A DNA stretch of 64,000 nt from Microbacterium sp. BR1 (GTDB lineage: Bacteria > Actinomycetota > Actinomycetes > Actinomycetales > Microbacteriaceae): NCBI RefSeq assembly GCF_002812725.1, contig NZ_NMUN01000010.1, positions 248,001 through 312,000 of the forward strand. The letters run 5' to 3'. A model generated the notes under the pieces. That model was not told the origin of the DNA and searched no databases. It saw nothing but the letters and a program-made list of their open reading frames with translations. A program made the position numbers and the translations under genes. Below are positions 42,545 through 50,947 of the stretch, piece after piece. Within the stretch, counting starts at the first letter, position 1; every line of letters begins with the position of its first letter.

Positions 42545-43261
42545 TCAGACGAAGCCGTTGCGGTGCGCCCAGACGACCGCGGCGACGCGGTCTCGGGCCC
42601 CGAGCTTCTGCAGCACGTTCGAGACGTGCGTCTTGACGGTCGCCTCGCCGATCACCAGGCGCGCCGCGATCTCGGCGTTGCTGAGCGCCTGGGCGAGCAG
42701 CCGCAGCACCTCGACCTCGCGCTCGGTGAAGGGCGGGGCGCCACCGCCGGGCGCACCCGCAGCAGGCCAGGGAGTGACGGCGGCCTCGCCCGTTGCGTCG
42801 GCTCGTGCGGGTCCGCCCGCGAACCGGGCGATCACGCGGCGCGTGACCTCGGGGGCGAGCAGTGCGTCACCGGATGCCACGACGCGCACGGCGGCGACGA
42901 GGTCTTCGGGGCCCGCGTTCTTCAGCAGGAACCCGCTCGCCCCGGCCGCGAGGGCCTGGAACAGATAGTCGTCGCGGTCGAACGTCGTGACGATCAGGAC
43001 GGCCGCCGAGACATCCGGGTCCGCGACGATCCGGCGCGTCGCCTCGAGGCCGTCGAACACGGGCATCTGGACATCCATGCAGATGACGTCGGGGCGGTGC
43101 GTGCGCGCCCGCTCCACGGCCGCCGCGCCGGTCTCGGCCTCGCCGACGACGTTGATGCCGCCCGCGGCCTCGAGGATCATGCGAAAGCCCGTTCGCATGA
43201 CGGCGTGGTCGTCCGCGAGCAGGACACGGATCGGCTGCCCCGCCGAGCCGTCGGAACTCAC
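42545..43261 (-). CDS. LuxR/NarL-family response regulator
   Basis: 238 residues. Receiver domain: D17, D18, phosphoacceptor D63 in ICMDVQMPVFDG, K in GFLLKNAGPEDL. A Pro/Gly-rich linker leads to the LuxR helix-turn-helix (FTEREVEVLRLLAQALSNAE and VIGEATVKTHVSNVLQKLGA). GTG start overlaps the kinase stop by 4 bp. The neighbouring ABC operon (100 bp downstream, same strand) is the likely target. Confidence 0.9.
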   Translation of the reverse strand: MSSDGSAGQPIRVLLADDHAVMRTGFRMILEAAGGINVVGEAETGAAAVERARTHRPDVICMDVQMPVFDGLEATRRIVADPDVSAAVLIVTTFDRDDYLFQALAAGASGFLLKNAGPEDLVAAVRVVASGDALLAPEVTRRVIARFAGGPARADATGEAAVTPWPAAGAPGGGAPPFTEREVEVLRLLAQALSNAEIAARLVIGEATVKTHVSNVLQKLGARDRVAAVVWAHRNGFV

Positions 43262-44535
43262 GAGTTGCTCCAGGCGGGCTGGCGCGGCACGCGCACGCGG
43301 ACGAGGTACCCGCCACGCGAGCGTGGCCCGGCATCGATCGTGCCGCCCGAGGCGCTCGCGCGCTCCCGCATGCCGACGAGTCCCAGGCCTCCGCGTGCGG
43401 GCACGCCGGTGCGGCCGTCGTTCGTGACCTCGATCTCGACGGCGTCGGGGCTGTACCGCAGGCGTACGTCCGCGCGGGCATCGGGACCGCCGTGGCGTCG
43501 CGCGTTCGTCAGCGCCTCCTGCACGATCCGGTAGAGGTTCACCTGCACGACGTCCGGCACGGGCCAGGGGTCGCCGAGTTCGCTGAGCGTCGTCGGCAGG
43601 CCCGCCTCGACGGCGTGCTCGACGAGGCCGGGCAGCCCCGCGAGCCGGACGGTGGACGCCGCGTCATCGGCACCCTCGATGACGAAATCGTCGGGCGTGC
43701 GCAGGGTCCCGAGCAGCTGCCGCAGTTCGTCGAGGGCCTCGCGAGCGGATGCCTCGATACCCGACAATGCGCGTCGGGTCGCGGCCGGATCGCTGTCGAA
43801 CACCGCACGGGCGGCGCCCGCCTGCACGCCCATCGCCGAGACGTGGTGCGCCACGACATCGTGGAGTTCGCGCGCGATCCGGAGCCGGTCGAGCGCCACC
43901 GCCTGCCGGGCGGTGACCTCGCGCTCACGCTCGAGCTGTGCGGTGCGTTCGCGCAACTCGGCGCGTTTGCGGGCCGCGGCGTACGCGTGATCGCCGAAGT
44001 AGTACGCGCCGCCGAAGTAGAGGGCGTTGATCAGGAACTGGATCAACATGAACGCGACGTACGGAGAGAAGGCGCCGACACGCGAGAGGCCCTCGTCGGT
44101 CGGGGCGGTCGAACCCTGGAACGTCGTGATGAGCAGCCAGACGAACATGCCGGCGATCAGCACGGCCCGCACGAGCATGGCGCGGCGGCGGTCGTCGACC
44201 CATGCCCCCACGGTGTAGATCGCGATGAACACGGCGATGTTGCCGACATAGATCTCGGGAATGCGCAGACTCACGGCCACGAAGTACGCCGCGCACACCA
44301 CGATCGCCACGAGGGAGGGGAAGCGTCGCCGGAAGGCGAGCGGTGCCGTCACGACGGCGGAGTACACCACACCCCACCCGAAGGGGGCCTGCTCGTCACC
44401 GTAGAGCCCCGCGACCGAGGTCAGCCACGCGCTCAGGATGCTGCCGATGAGCATCGCGGCCGCGAGGAGGGCATCGGCTCGGAGGTCGGCCGACGTCGGC
44501 ACACGCCTCAGGGACGCACGATCGGACTCGCTCAT
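43258..44535 (-). CDS. Two-component sensor histidine kinase (HisKA_3)
   Basis: 425 residues. Five to six membrane helices in the first ~170 residues, a coiled coil (RERTAQLEREREVTARQAV), the phosphoacceptor RIARELHDVVAHHVSAMGVQ, then the ATPase domain with IVQEALTNARRHG and GLGLVGMRERASASGG. No large sensory domain, so it may sense membrane stress or a bound transporter, as in DesK/LiaS-like kinases. ATG start; TACCGT (complement of 44542-44547) 6 nt upstream together with GGAGGA, so both leaderless and led initiation are possible. Confidence 0.9.
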   Translation of the reverse strand: MSESDRASLRRVPTSADLRADALLAAAMLIGSILSAWLTSVAGLYGDEQAPFGWGVVYSAVVTAPLAFRRRFPSLVAIVVCAAYFVAVSLRIPEIYVGNIAVFIAIYTVGAWVDDRRRAMLVRAVLIAGMFVWLLITTFQGSTAPTDEGLSRVGAFSPYVAFMLIQFLINALYFGGAYYFGDHAYAAARKRAELRERTAQLEREREVTARQAVALDRLRIARELHDVVAHHVSAMGVQAGAARAVFDSDPAATRRALSGIEASAREALDELRQLLGTLRTPDDFVIEGADDAASTVRLAGLPGLVEHAVEAGLPTTLSELGDPWPVPDVVQVNLYRIVQEALTNARRHGGPDARADVRLRYSPDAVEIEVTNDGRTGVPARGGLGLVGMRERASASGGTIDAGPRSRGGYLVRVRVPRQPAWSNS

Positions 44536-44591
44536 TCCTCCACGGTACGACGGCCGGCTCGCGGCGACATCCGCCGGACGGAGGAGAGGCC

Positions 44592-45437
44592 TCAGCCGAA
44601 GATCATCGGGACATCGTCGGAATCCGAGGCGCTTTCGAGCTCGAGGTCGACGACGACGGGGACGTGGTCGCTCGGGATCTCACCCTTGCGCTCGTTGCGG
44701 TGGATCGCCGCGCCCCGCACGGCCTCGGCAAGGGCGTGGGAACCGAGGATGAAGTCGATGCGCAGGCCCTCGTTGCGGGGGAAGCGCAGCTGCTTGTAGT
44801 CCCAGTAGGTGAACCCGGTCGGCACGAGGGGCCGCACGACATCGCTCAGCCCCGCGGTCTCGAGCTCGCGGAAGGCCGCACGCTCGGGCTCGGACACGTG
44901 CGTCGTGACGCCCGGGATGACCGTCGGGTCGCCGTTGTCGGCGTCGGTCGGGGCGATGTTGAAATCACCGACCAGCGCGAGGGCCGCGTCGGGGTCGCCC
45001 TGCAGGGTCTCGCGTGTGTACTGCGCGAGCGCATCGAGCCAGTCGAGCTTGTAGACGAAGTGCGGGTCGTCGAGCGAGCGACCGTTGGGAACGTAGAGGC
45101 TCCACACCTTCACCCCGTCGACCGTGGCGGCGAGGGCGCGCGCCTCGAGCGGAGCATCCGGACCCTCGTGTCCCTTCGCGAAGCCGGGCATGCCGGGAAA
45201 GGAATGTTCGATGTCGGTCATCGGCAGGCGGCTCGCGATCGCGACGCCATTCCACTGGTTCAGCCCGTGCGCCTCGACCGAGTACCCGGCGTCCTCGAAC
45301 TGTGCGTAGGGGAACTGATCCGGTCGGCACTTGATCTCTTGCATCGCGAGCACGTCGATGTCTTCGCGCACGGCGAAGTCGACGGTGCGCTCGACGCGCG
45401 CGCGGATGGAGTTGACGTTCCAGGTGGCGAGCCGCAT
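44592..45437 (-). CDS. xthA: Exodeoxyribonuclease III
   Basis: 281 residues. AP endonuclease/3'-exonuclease of base-excision repair. Conserved motifs include MRLATWNVNSIRARVERTVD, MQEIKCRPDQFP (Glu metal ligand), YVPNGR, LVGDFNIAP and the C-terminal LRIDFILGS and SDHVPVVVDL with the catalytic His. The ATG has TAGGCT (complement of 45444-45449) 6 nt upstream. It is divergent from pyrE and followed by the kinase gene 56 bp later. Confidence 0.95.
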   Translation of the reverse strand: MRLATWNVNSIRARVERTVDFAVREDIDVLAMQEIKCRPDQFPYAQFEDAGYSVEAHGLNQWNGVAIASRLPMTDIEHSFPGMPGFAKGHEGPDAPLEARALAATVDGVKVWSLYVPNGRSLDDPHFVYKLDWLDALAQYTRETLQGDPDAALALVGDFNIAPTDADNGDPTVIPGVTTHVSEPERAAFRELETAGLSDVVRPLVPTGFTYWDYKQLRFPRNEGLRIDFILGSHALAEAVRGAAIHRNERKGEIPSDHVPVVVDLELESASDSDDVPMIFG

Positions 45438-45502
45438 CCCTCCAGCCTAGGAGGTGTCGGGGACATCCGAATGGCCTGCCCCGGCGCCCTAGACTCGACC
45501 GC

Positions 45503-46078
45503 ATGACCGCGTCGACACCCGAAATCGAAGCCGACCGCCAGAGGCTCATCGCCCTCATCTCCGACGAGGCGGTGTTCCGCGGGGACTTCATCCTCTCGAG
45601 CGGCAAGCAGGCCAACTACTACGTCGACATGCGCAAGCTGACGCTCGACCACCGCGCAGCCCCGGCCATCGGTCGCATCATGCTCGACCTGATCGCCGAC
45701 ATCCCGGACGTGGCATCGGTCGGCGGACTGACCCTCGGCGCCGATCCGATCGCCAACGCGATCCTGCACGAGTCGGTGCACGCGGGGCGGCCGCTCGACG
45801 CGTTCGTGGTGCGCAAGGAGCCGAAGGACCACGGCCGCGGTCGCCAGATCGAGGGCGCGGATGTCTCGGGCAAGCGCGTGGTCGTCGTCGAAGACACCTC
45901 GACCACGGGGCAGTCGGCACTCAAAGCCGTCGAGGCGCTGCGCCGCGAGGGCGCCGAGGTCGTCGCGGTCGCCGTGATCGTCGACCGTGCCACGGGGGCG
46001 CAGGCCGCCGTCGAGGCCGCGGGCCTCGAGTGGCGCGCCGCGATCGGGCTGGCCGATCTGGGTCTCGACCCGCAGTAG
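45503..46078 (+). CDS. pyrE: Orotate phosphoribosyltransferase
   Basis: 191 residues. Makes OMP from orotate and PRPP in pyrimidine synthesis. Motifs are ILSSGKQANYYVDMRKLTLD, GGLTLGADPIANAIL, VRKEPKDHGRGRQIEG and the PRPP loop VVVVEDTSTTGQSALKAVE. ATG 45503 has TAGACT (45490-45495) 7 nt upstream, fitting a leaderless start. It stands alone here, away from the pyr operon genes. Confidence 0.97.
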   Translation: MTASTPEIEADRQRLIALISDEAVFRGDFILSSGKQANYYVDMRKLTLDHRAAPAIGRIMLDLIADIPDVASVGGLTLGADPIANAILHESVHAGRPLDAFVVRKEPKDHGRGRQIEGADVSGKRVVVVEDTSTTGQSALKAVEALRREGAEVVAVAVIVDRATGAQAAVEAAGLEWRAAIGLADLGLDPQ

Positions 46079-46097
46079 CGCTGCGCTGCGCCGCGCC

Positions 46098-46211
46098 TCA
46101 GTCGCGGTCTTCGCGGTCGCCTCGACGCCGCCACAGAGCGACGAGGAACGTCACCAGGCTGCCGCCGACGATCAGTATCGACACGGCGAAAATCAGGTCC
46201 CTCTGCGACAT
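46098..46211 (-). CDS. 37-residue single-helix membrane protein
   Basis: A short gene: MSQRDLIFAVSILIVGGSLV, then TFLVALWRRRGDREDRD and a TGA stop. One hydrophobic helix is followed by a basic, charged cytoplasmic tail. The AGGAG site sits seven bases before the ATG and overlaps the TAG stop of the upstream YdeI-like gene, so it appears translationally linked. Such tiny proteins often modulate a membrane partner, but none is evident. Confidence 0.65.
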   Translation of the reverse strand: MSQRDLIFAVSILIVGGSLVTFLVALWRRRGDREDRD

Positions 46212-46220
46212 GGGGTGCTC

Positions 46221-46793
46221 CTAGGGTCGTCGCCCCGCGGCGGCCTCGGCGACGATCCGGGCGATGCGGGTGGCCCGGGTCTCGGGGCGCTTGGCGCTGG
46301 CGATCTGGGTCAGCCCGAACGTCCGCACGGACGGCGGGAACGAATCCCACGCAGCGCGTGCCTCGGGCACGGCGTCGAGCGCCGCGGCGAACTCGGGTGG
46401 CTCGATCAGCGCTTCGGGTCCATCGAGCATCGTCCACGTCCCGTTCGCCTTGGCGACCTCGATCGCACGGATGCCGGCGGCCTCGAGGAGTCCGGACGCC
46501 TTCAGGATCTCGATCCGGGCCTTGTTGGTGCCCGCCCACCCGCTGCTTGCGCGGCGCGGGGCGAACCACAGTCCGGATGTCTCGGCATCGAATACGCGGA
46601 CCGGCCCGTCGATCCAGCCGAAGCAGAGAGCCTGCCGGATGGCGTCTTCGTACGGGATGTGCAGGTGGGCGAAGCCCTTGCGGCCCCGGACGAGCCACGC
46701 ACCCGTCGAATCAGCGTGGTTCGCAGCCAGCCAGGCGCGCCAGATGGCGGAGTCCGCTGCCCGCACCCGCTCGCCCTCATCCAGCACACCCAT
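46221..46793 (-). CDS. YdeI/OmpD-associated family protein
   Basis: 190 residues. The N-terminal half matches the YdeI/OmpD-associated (also called bacteriocin-protection) family: AIWRAWLAANHADSTGAWLV, YEDAIRQALCFGWIDGPVRV and the C-terminal FDSFPPSVR-like helix (WDSFPPSVRTFGLTQIASAK) followed by RATRIARIV. Homologues are small cytosolic proteins of unclear role. ATG with TATCGT (complement of 46800-46805) 6 nt upstream. It is followed by the 37-residue membrane gene. Confidence 0.88.
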   Translation of the reverse strand: MGVLDEGERVRAADSAIWRAWLAANHADSTGAWLVRGRKGFAHLHIPYEDAIRQALCFGWIDGPVRVFDAETSGLWFAPRRASSGWAGTNKARIEILKASGLLEAAGIRAIEVAKANGTWTMLDGPEALIEPPEFAAALDAVPEARAAWDSFPPSVRTFGLTQIASAKRPETRATRIARIVAEAAAGRRP

Positions 46794-46854
46794 GCCGCGA
46801 CGATACCTCCGCGCTCAGACATCCGGAACGGGGGCCGCCCGCGCCGGGTAGGAC

Positions 46855-47685
46855 TCAGATGACCTCGGGGAGCTCGGTCTCGGCGGGCTCCGCCGCGACG
46901 AGATCGGCGACCGAGTCGAGCACCTCGTCGGGCCGGAAGGGGTACCGCTCGATCTCGGCGGCGTCACTGATACCCGTGAGGACGAGCACCGTGTGCAGGC
47001 CCGCCTCGATGCCGGCCACGATGTCGGTGTCCATGCGGTCGCCGATCATGCCCGTCGTCTCGGAGTGCGCCCCGATGCGGTTGAGGGCGGAGCGGAACAT
47101 CATCGGGTTCGGCTTGCCGACGACGTACGGTTCCTTGCCCGTCGCCTTGGTGATGAGGGCGGCGAACGCGCCCGTCGCGGGGACGACTCCCGAGGGCGTC
47201 GGGCCGGTGGCATCCGGGTTCGTCACGATGAACCGCGCGCCCGCGTTGATGAAGCGGATGGCCTTGGTGATGGCTTCGAACGAGTACTGCCGCGTCTCGC
47301 CGACGACGACGTAGTCGGGCTGCGACTCGGTGATGATGTAGCCGGCCTCGTGCAGAGCGGTCGTCAGTCCCGCCTCTCCGATCACGAACGCGGTGCCGTC
47401 GGGCAGCTGGGACGCGAGAAAGTCTGCGGTGGCGAGGGCCGAGGTCCAGATGCGGTCCTCGGGCACGTCCAACCCCGAGGCGCGCAGACGGGCGCTGAGA
47501 TCGCGCGGCGTGAAGATCGGGTTGTTGGTCAGCACGAGAAACGGCGTGCCCTGGTTGCGCCACTGCTCGAGCAGCTCGGCCGCGCCCGGGACGGGACGGT
47601 TCTCGTGCACGAGCACGCCGTCCATGTCGGTCAGCCAGCACTCGATATCGGACCTCGTGCGAGTGAGGATGCGGTCTGCGGCCAT
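46855..47685 (-). CDS. HAD-IIA family phosphatase (NagD-like)
   Basis: 276 residues. HAD motif I LTDMDGVLV (nucleophile and acid Asp), motif II FLVLTNNP, the cap domain between about 85 and 170, motif III/IV GKPNPMMFRSALNR and MIGDRMDTDIVAGI. NagD-type enzymes hydrolyse nucleotide monophosphates or sugar phosphates in the cytosol. ATG with TAGGCT (complement of 47692-47697) 6 nt upstream. Substrate cannot be told. Confidence 0.92.
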   Translation of the reverse strand: MAADRILTRTRSDIECWLTDMDGVLVHENRPVPGAAELLEQWRNQGTPFLVLTNNPIFTPRDLSARLRASGLDVPEDRIWTSALATADFLASQLPDGTAFVIGEAGLTTALHEAGYIITESQPDYVVVGETRQYSFEAITKAIRFINAGARFIVTNPDATGPTPSGVVPATGAFAALITKATGKEPYVVGKPNPMMFRSALNRIGAHSETTGMIGDRMDTDIVAGIEAGLHTVLVLTGISDAAEIERYPFRPDEVLDSVADLVAAEPAETELPEVI

Positions 47686-47797
47686 GCCGCCAGCCTAGGC
47701 CGTGAGACCGGACGGATGCTCGGCGAATGCGCATCGCGCGCGGCGCGTCGTCACCCCGGCGCTGGGTGCGCGGCGGCGCGCGTCGTACTGTCGAAAC

Positions 47798-48769
47798 ATG
47801 AGCGCCCCACGCGACCAGTGGAACCCGACATCCCTCCCCTCGCAGGCGGGGCGCGTGTTTCTCGTGACCGGATCGAACGCGGGGCTCGGGTACTTCGCGA
47901 GCGAACAACTCGCCCGCGCCGGGGCGCACGTCGTCATGTCCGGACGAAACCCGAATCGCCTCGCCGCGGCTCGCGCGGCGATCGGCAGACGGGTACCGGA
48001 TGCCTCGGTCGAGACGTTGTTGCTCGACACCAGCAATCTGGGTTCGGTGCGTGCTGCCGCGGCGTCCGTCGGCGGTCGTGATCGCCTCGACGGCGTCTTG
48101 CTGAACGCCGGAATCGTGCACCCGCCCCGCACGCGCGAGGTGACGGGGGACGGCAACGAGCTCGTGCTCGCGACGAACGTGCTCGGCCACTTCGCGCTCG
48201 CCGGGGCATTGCTGCCCGTGCTCGAGCGCGCCGACACCCCCGCCCGGATGGTGTGGCTCGGCAGCCTGTCGACGGCGATGGGCTCCTACGACCCCGTCGA
48301 TCCGCAACTCGAAGAGAACTACTCGCCGTGGCGTGCCTATGTGCAGTCGAAGGTCATCGTGCAGGCGCTCGGCTTCGAGGCCGACCGACGGCTGCGCTCC
48401 CGGGGCTTCGCCGTGCGCAGCCTGGTCGCGCACCCGGGCTATTCGGTCAGCGGCCGGACCCCCGGCATCCGAGGCGTCAACGAACCGACCCGCGGGTCGC
48501 GCTTCGTCGACAACCTGCAGGCCGCGGTGACGCAGTCGAAGGAGCGCGGGGCTTGGGCGCCGCTGCGTGCGCTCCTCGATCCGGATGCCGAGGGCGGGAC
48601 GTTCTGGGGGCCGAAGGGCGGGCTGAAGGGCATTCCCCGCGTCGCGCGACCGGCCGCTCTCACATCCGACCCCGAGCGGGGGGCGCGGTTGTGGGCCTTC
48701 TGCGAAGAGGTCACCGCGGTGCAGTGGCCCTCGTATCGCAAGGCGCCGCGCAGGCGGTCAGGCCGATAG
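47798..48769 (+). CDS. Short-chain dehydrogenase/reductase
   Basis: 323 residues, longer than classical SDRs and similar to the WWOX/RDH-like group. NAD(P) motif FLVTGSNAGLGYFASEQLAR, then VLLNAGIVHPP, ATNVLGHFALAGALLP, and the active site WLGSLSTAMG plus YSPWRAYVQSKVIVQALGFE (Tyr-x3-Lys region). Start at ATG 47798 is supported by TACTGT (47786-47791) 6 nt upstream. Its last 12 bases overlap the stop region of the convergent mntR gene. Substrate unknown. Confidence 0.88.
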   Translation: MSAPRDQWNPTSLPSQAGRVFLVTGSNAGLGYFASEQLARAGAHVVMSGRNPNRLAAARAAIGRRVPDASVETLLLDTSNLGSVRAAAASVGGRDRLDGVLLNAGIVHPPRTREVTGDGNELVLATNVLGHFALAGALLPVLERADTPARMVWLGSLSTAMGSYDPVDPQLEENYSPWRAYVQSKVIVQALGFEADRRLRSRGFAVRSLVAHPGYSVSGRTPGIRGVNEPTRGSRFVDNLQAAVTQSKERGAWAPLRALLDPDAEGGTFWGPKGGLKGIPRVARPAALTSDPERGARLWAFCEEVTAVQWPSYRKAPRRRSGR

Positions 48770-49399
48770 CCACACGGCCAGAGCGGCACCCTCGGGAAGA
48801 GGGATCGGGCCGTCGCGACCGTCGAGGACCGCGCGCGACACGACCCGGACGGTCGCCCCGACCTCGATGCCCTGTTGCTCGAGACGGCGCAGCAGGGGAG
48901 CATCCCGATCGCTGACCCGCAAGACGCGGCCCTCGTGGCCCGGCGCCGCGTGGGCGAGCAGCACGAAGTCGACGCGCTCGACGCGGCCCTCGGCGTCGGG
49001 GATCGCATCGCCGTGCGGATCGAATCGCGGGCGTCCCAGTCGCTCGTCGATCTTGTCGAGCAGGCGGTCGCTGATCGTGTGCTCGAGCACCTCCGCCTCG
49101 TCGTGGACCTCGTCCCAGCCGTACCCGAACTCGCGCACGAGCCAGGTCTCGATCAGACGATGGCGACGGATGATCCCGCTTGCGCGCGCGCGGCCCGCAT
49201 CCGTCAGCGTCACCGGACCGTAGGGTCGGTGGGTGACGAGACCCTGAGCCGCGAGTTTCTGGACCATCTCGGTGACGCTCGAGGGGGCGAGGCCGAGTTC
49301 GCCCGCGAGCTGCGACGGGGTGATCTGGCGATCCTGCCACTCGGTGTGGTGGTAGATCGCCTTGAGGTAGTCGTCGACCACGGCGCTCGGGGGTGCCAT
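48758..49399 (-). CDS. mntR: DtxR/MntR-family metalloregulator
   Basis: 213 residues. Winged helix (VVDDYLKAIYHHTEWQDRQI, then PSQLAGELGLAPSSVTEMVQ), the metal-binding dimerisation domain (IIRRHRLIETWLVREFGYGW and EVHDEAEVLEHTISDRLLDK with its His/Glu/Asp ligands), and a C-terminal FeoA/SH3-like domain. It follows mntH by 34 bp on the same strand and has its own -10, TAGCCT (complement of 49406-49411), 6 nt before the ATG. Adjacent mntH and its two palindromes make manganese-dependent repression likely. The name mntR is by context; an iron-type IdeR is less likely because the operators differ from the iron boxes at hmuT. Confidence 0.88.
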   Translation of the reverse strand: MAPPSAVVDDYLKAIYHHTEWQDRQITPSQLAGELGLAPSSVTEMVQKLAAQGLVTHRPYGPVTLTDAGRARASGIIRRHRLIETWLVREFGYGWDEVHDEAEVLEHTISDRLLDKIDERLGRPRFDPHGDAIPDAEGRVERVDFVLLAHAAPGHEGRVLRVSDRDAPLLRRLEQQGIEVGATVRVVSRAVLDGRDGPIPLPEGAALAVWLSA

Positions 49400-49433
49400 T
49401 GCCTCAGGCTATCGTCCGGCGATCACGACGACG

Positions 49434-50756
49434 TCAGGCGCCGGTGAAGACGAGGAACAGCAGCACCGCGTTGAGCGTCACCAGGAACACGCTTGCGATG
49501 ACACCGCCGATCGTCGTGATCGGCCGGTTGCGGAACTCGCCGAGGGTGCGCTGCTGGGCGGTCAGCACCACGAGGGGGATGAGGGCGAACGGGATGCCGA
49601 ACGACAGCACGACCTGGCTGAGGACCAGCGCGAACGTCGGATCGAACCCTGCGCCGAGGATCAGCAGGGCCGGGATGAGTGTCACCAATCGGCGAACGAG
49701 GAGCGGAACGCGCACACGCAGCAGCCCGCTCATGATCTCGGCGCCCGCATAGGCGCCGACCGACGTCGACGCGAGGCCCGAGGCGAGCAGGCCGACCGCG
49801 AACAGGGTTGCGACGAGGGGGCCGAGCCCGTCCCGAAGCGCCGCGTAGGCGCCTTCCAGGCTGTCGGTGCCCGGCACTCCGGCGAGGTTCGCCGCGGCGA
49901 GCAGGAGGATGCAGAGATTGACCGTGCCCGCGATGATCATGGCGATCGAGACATCCCACCGCGTCGCCCGCAGCAGACGCGCCGTGCCGACTCCGCGCAG
50001 GGTCGCGAGTTCGTCGCCCGCGTGGCGGGTCAGGGCGGGGACGGGGCCGCCCTCGCCGGTCGCGCGCGGCGGGGCGAAGCGGTCGCGCGAGAGCGCGGAG
50101 TGGGCGTAGATCGCGTGGGGCATGATCGTGGCGCCGAGGATGGATGCCGCCAGCAGCACCGAACCCGCATCCTCGAATCGGGGCACCAGGCCGCCGACGA
50201 TCCCGGCGGGGTCCGGAGGCCCGACGAACACGCCCGCGGTGAAGCCGACCGCGATGATGACCATGAGCGCGATGACGGCGTTCTCGAACGGGCGCGCGCC
50301 GCGCTTGGACTGCACGAGCAGGAGGCCGATCGAGACGACTCCCGTGATGACACCGCCCCAGATCAGGGGGATGCCGAAGAGCAGATTGAGCGCGACCGCG
50401 CCGCCGATCACCTCGGCGACATCGGTGGCCATCGCCACGAGCTCGGCTTGCAGCCAGTACGCGCGACGTGCCCATCGGTTGCGCAGGCGCCGACCGAGCA
50501 CTTCGGGCAGGCTCTCGCCCGTCACGATGCCGAGCTTGGCGGAGAGGTACTGGATCAGCCACGCCATGACATTGCCGATCACGACGACCCACACGAGGAG
50601 GTAGCCGTACTGGGCGCCCGCGGTCATGTTGCTCGCGACGTTGCCGGGATCGAGGTAGGCGACCCCCGCGACCAGCGCGGGGCCGATCAGCCACGCGACC
50701 TTGGGCGTGCTGAGGGGGCGGTCAACCTCATGCGTCATCGTCGAATCTTTCGGCAT
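49434..50756 (-). CDS. mntH: Nramp-family manganese transporter
   Basis: 440 residues with eleven helices. Metal-site motifs are the DPGN of VAYLDPGNVASNMTAG in helix 1 and MPH of ATIMPHAIYAHSAL in helix 6, both intact, so it imports Mn2+ (or Fe2+) with protons. ATG 50756 is favoured over ATG 50738 because TAGTGT (complement of 50763-50768) ends 6 nt before it; the start lies inside the first operator. mntR follows. Confidence 0.94.
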   Translation of the reverse strand: MPKDSTMTHEVDRPLSTPKVAWLIGPALVAGVAYLDPGNVASNMTAGAQYGYLLVWVVVIGNVMAWLIQYLSAKLGIVTGESLPEVLGRRLRNRWARRAYWLQAELVAMATDVAEVIGGAVALNLLFGIPLIWGGVITGVVSIGLLLVQSKRGARPFENAVIALMVIIAVGFTAGVFVGPPDPAGIVGGLVPRFEDAGSVLLAASILGATIMPHAIYAHSALSRDRFAPPRATGEGGPVPALTRHAGDELATLRGVGTARLLRATRWDVSIAMIIAGTVNLCILLLAAANLAGVPGTDSLEGAYAALRDGLGPLVATLFAVGLLASGLASTSVGAYAGAEIMSGLLRVRVPLLVRRLVTLIPALLILGAGFDPTFALVLSQVVLSFGIPFALIPLVVLTAQQRTLGEFRNRPITTIGGVIASVFLVTLNAVLLFLVFTGA

Positions 50757-50790
50757 ACCGAAACACTAGCCATATTTCGGGCACCCGAAA
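50748..50790 (-). promoter_or_regulatory. Two palindromic operators over the mntH promoter and start
   Basis: TTTCGG CATA CCGAAA (50748-50763) and TTTCGGG CA CCCGAAA (50775-50790) are perfect inverted repeats 27 bp apart. The first covers the mntH ATG and start point; the second covers the -35 region. They share TTTCGG-N4-CCGAAA and are the predicted MntR sites. Confidence 0.83.
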
Positions 50791-50947
50791 AGAGCGAGTT
50801 GCCTCGAGTCTGCCGCTTCGCGTCGAGTCCGCCCCCTGTTTGCGGTGAGCAACCGGCGTTCTCGACGTGAAAGGGCTGACTCGGCGCTCCATCGCCCGCG
50901 GCGACTGTGGCGGCGGACGCGACAGTCGCCCCGGATACGCTGGCCCC

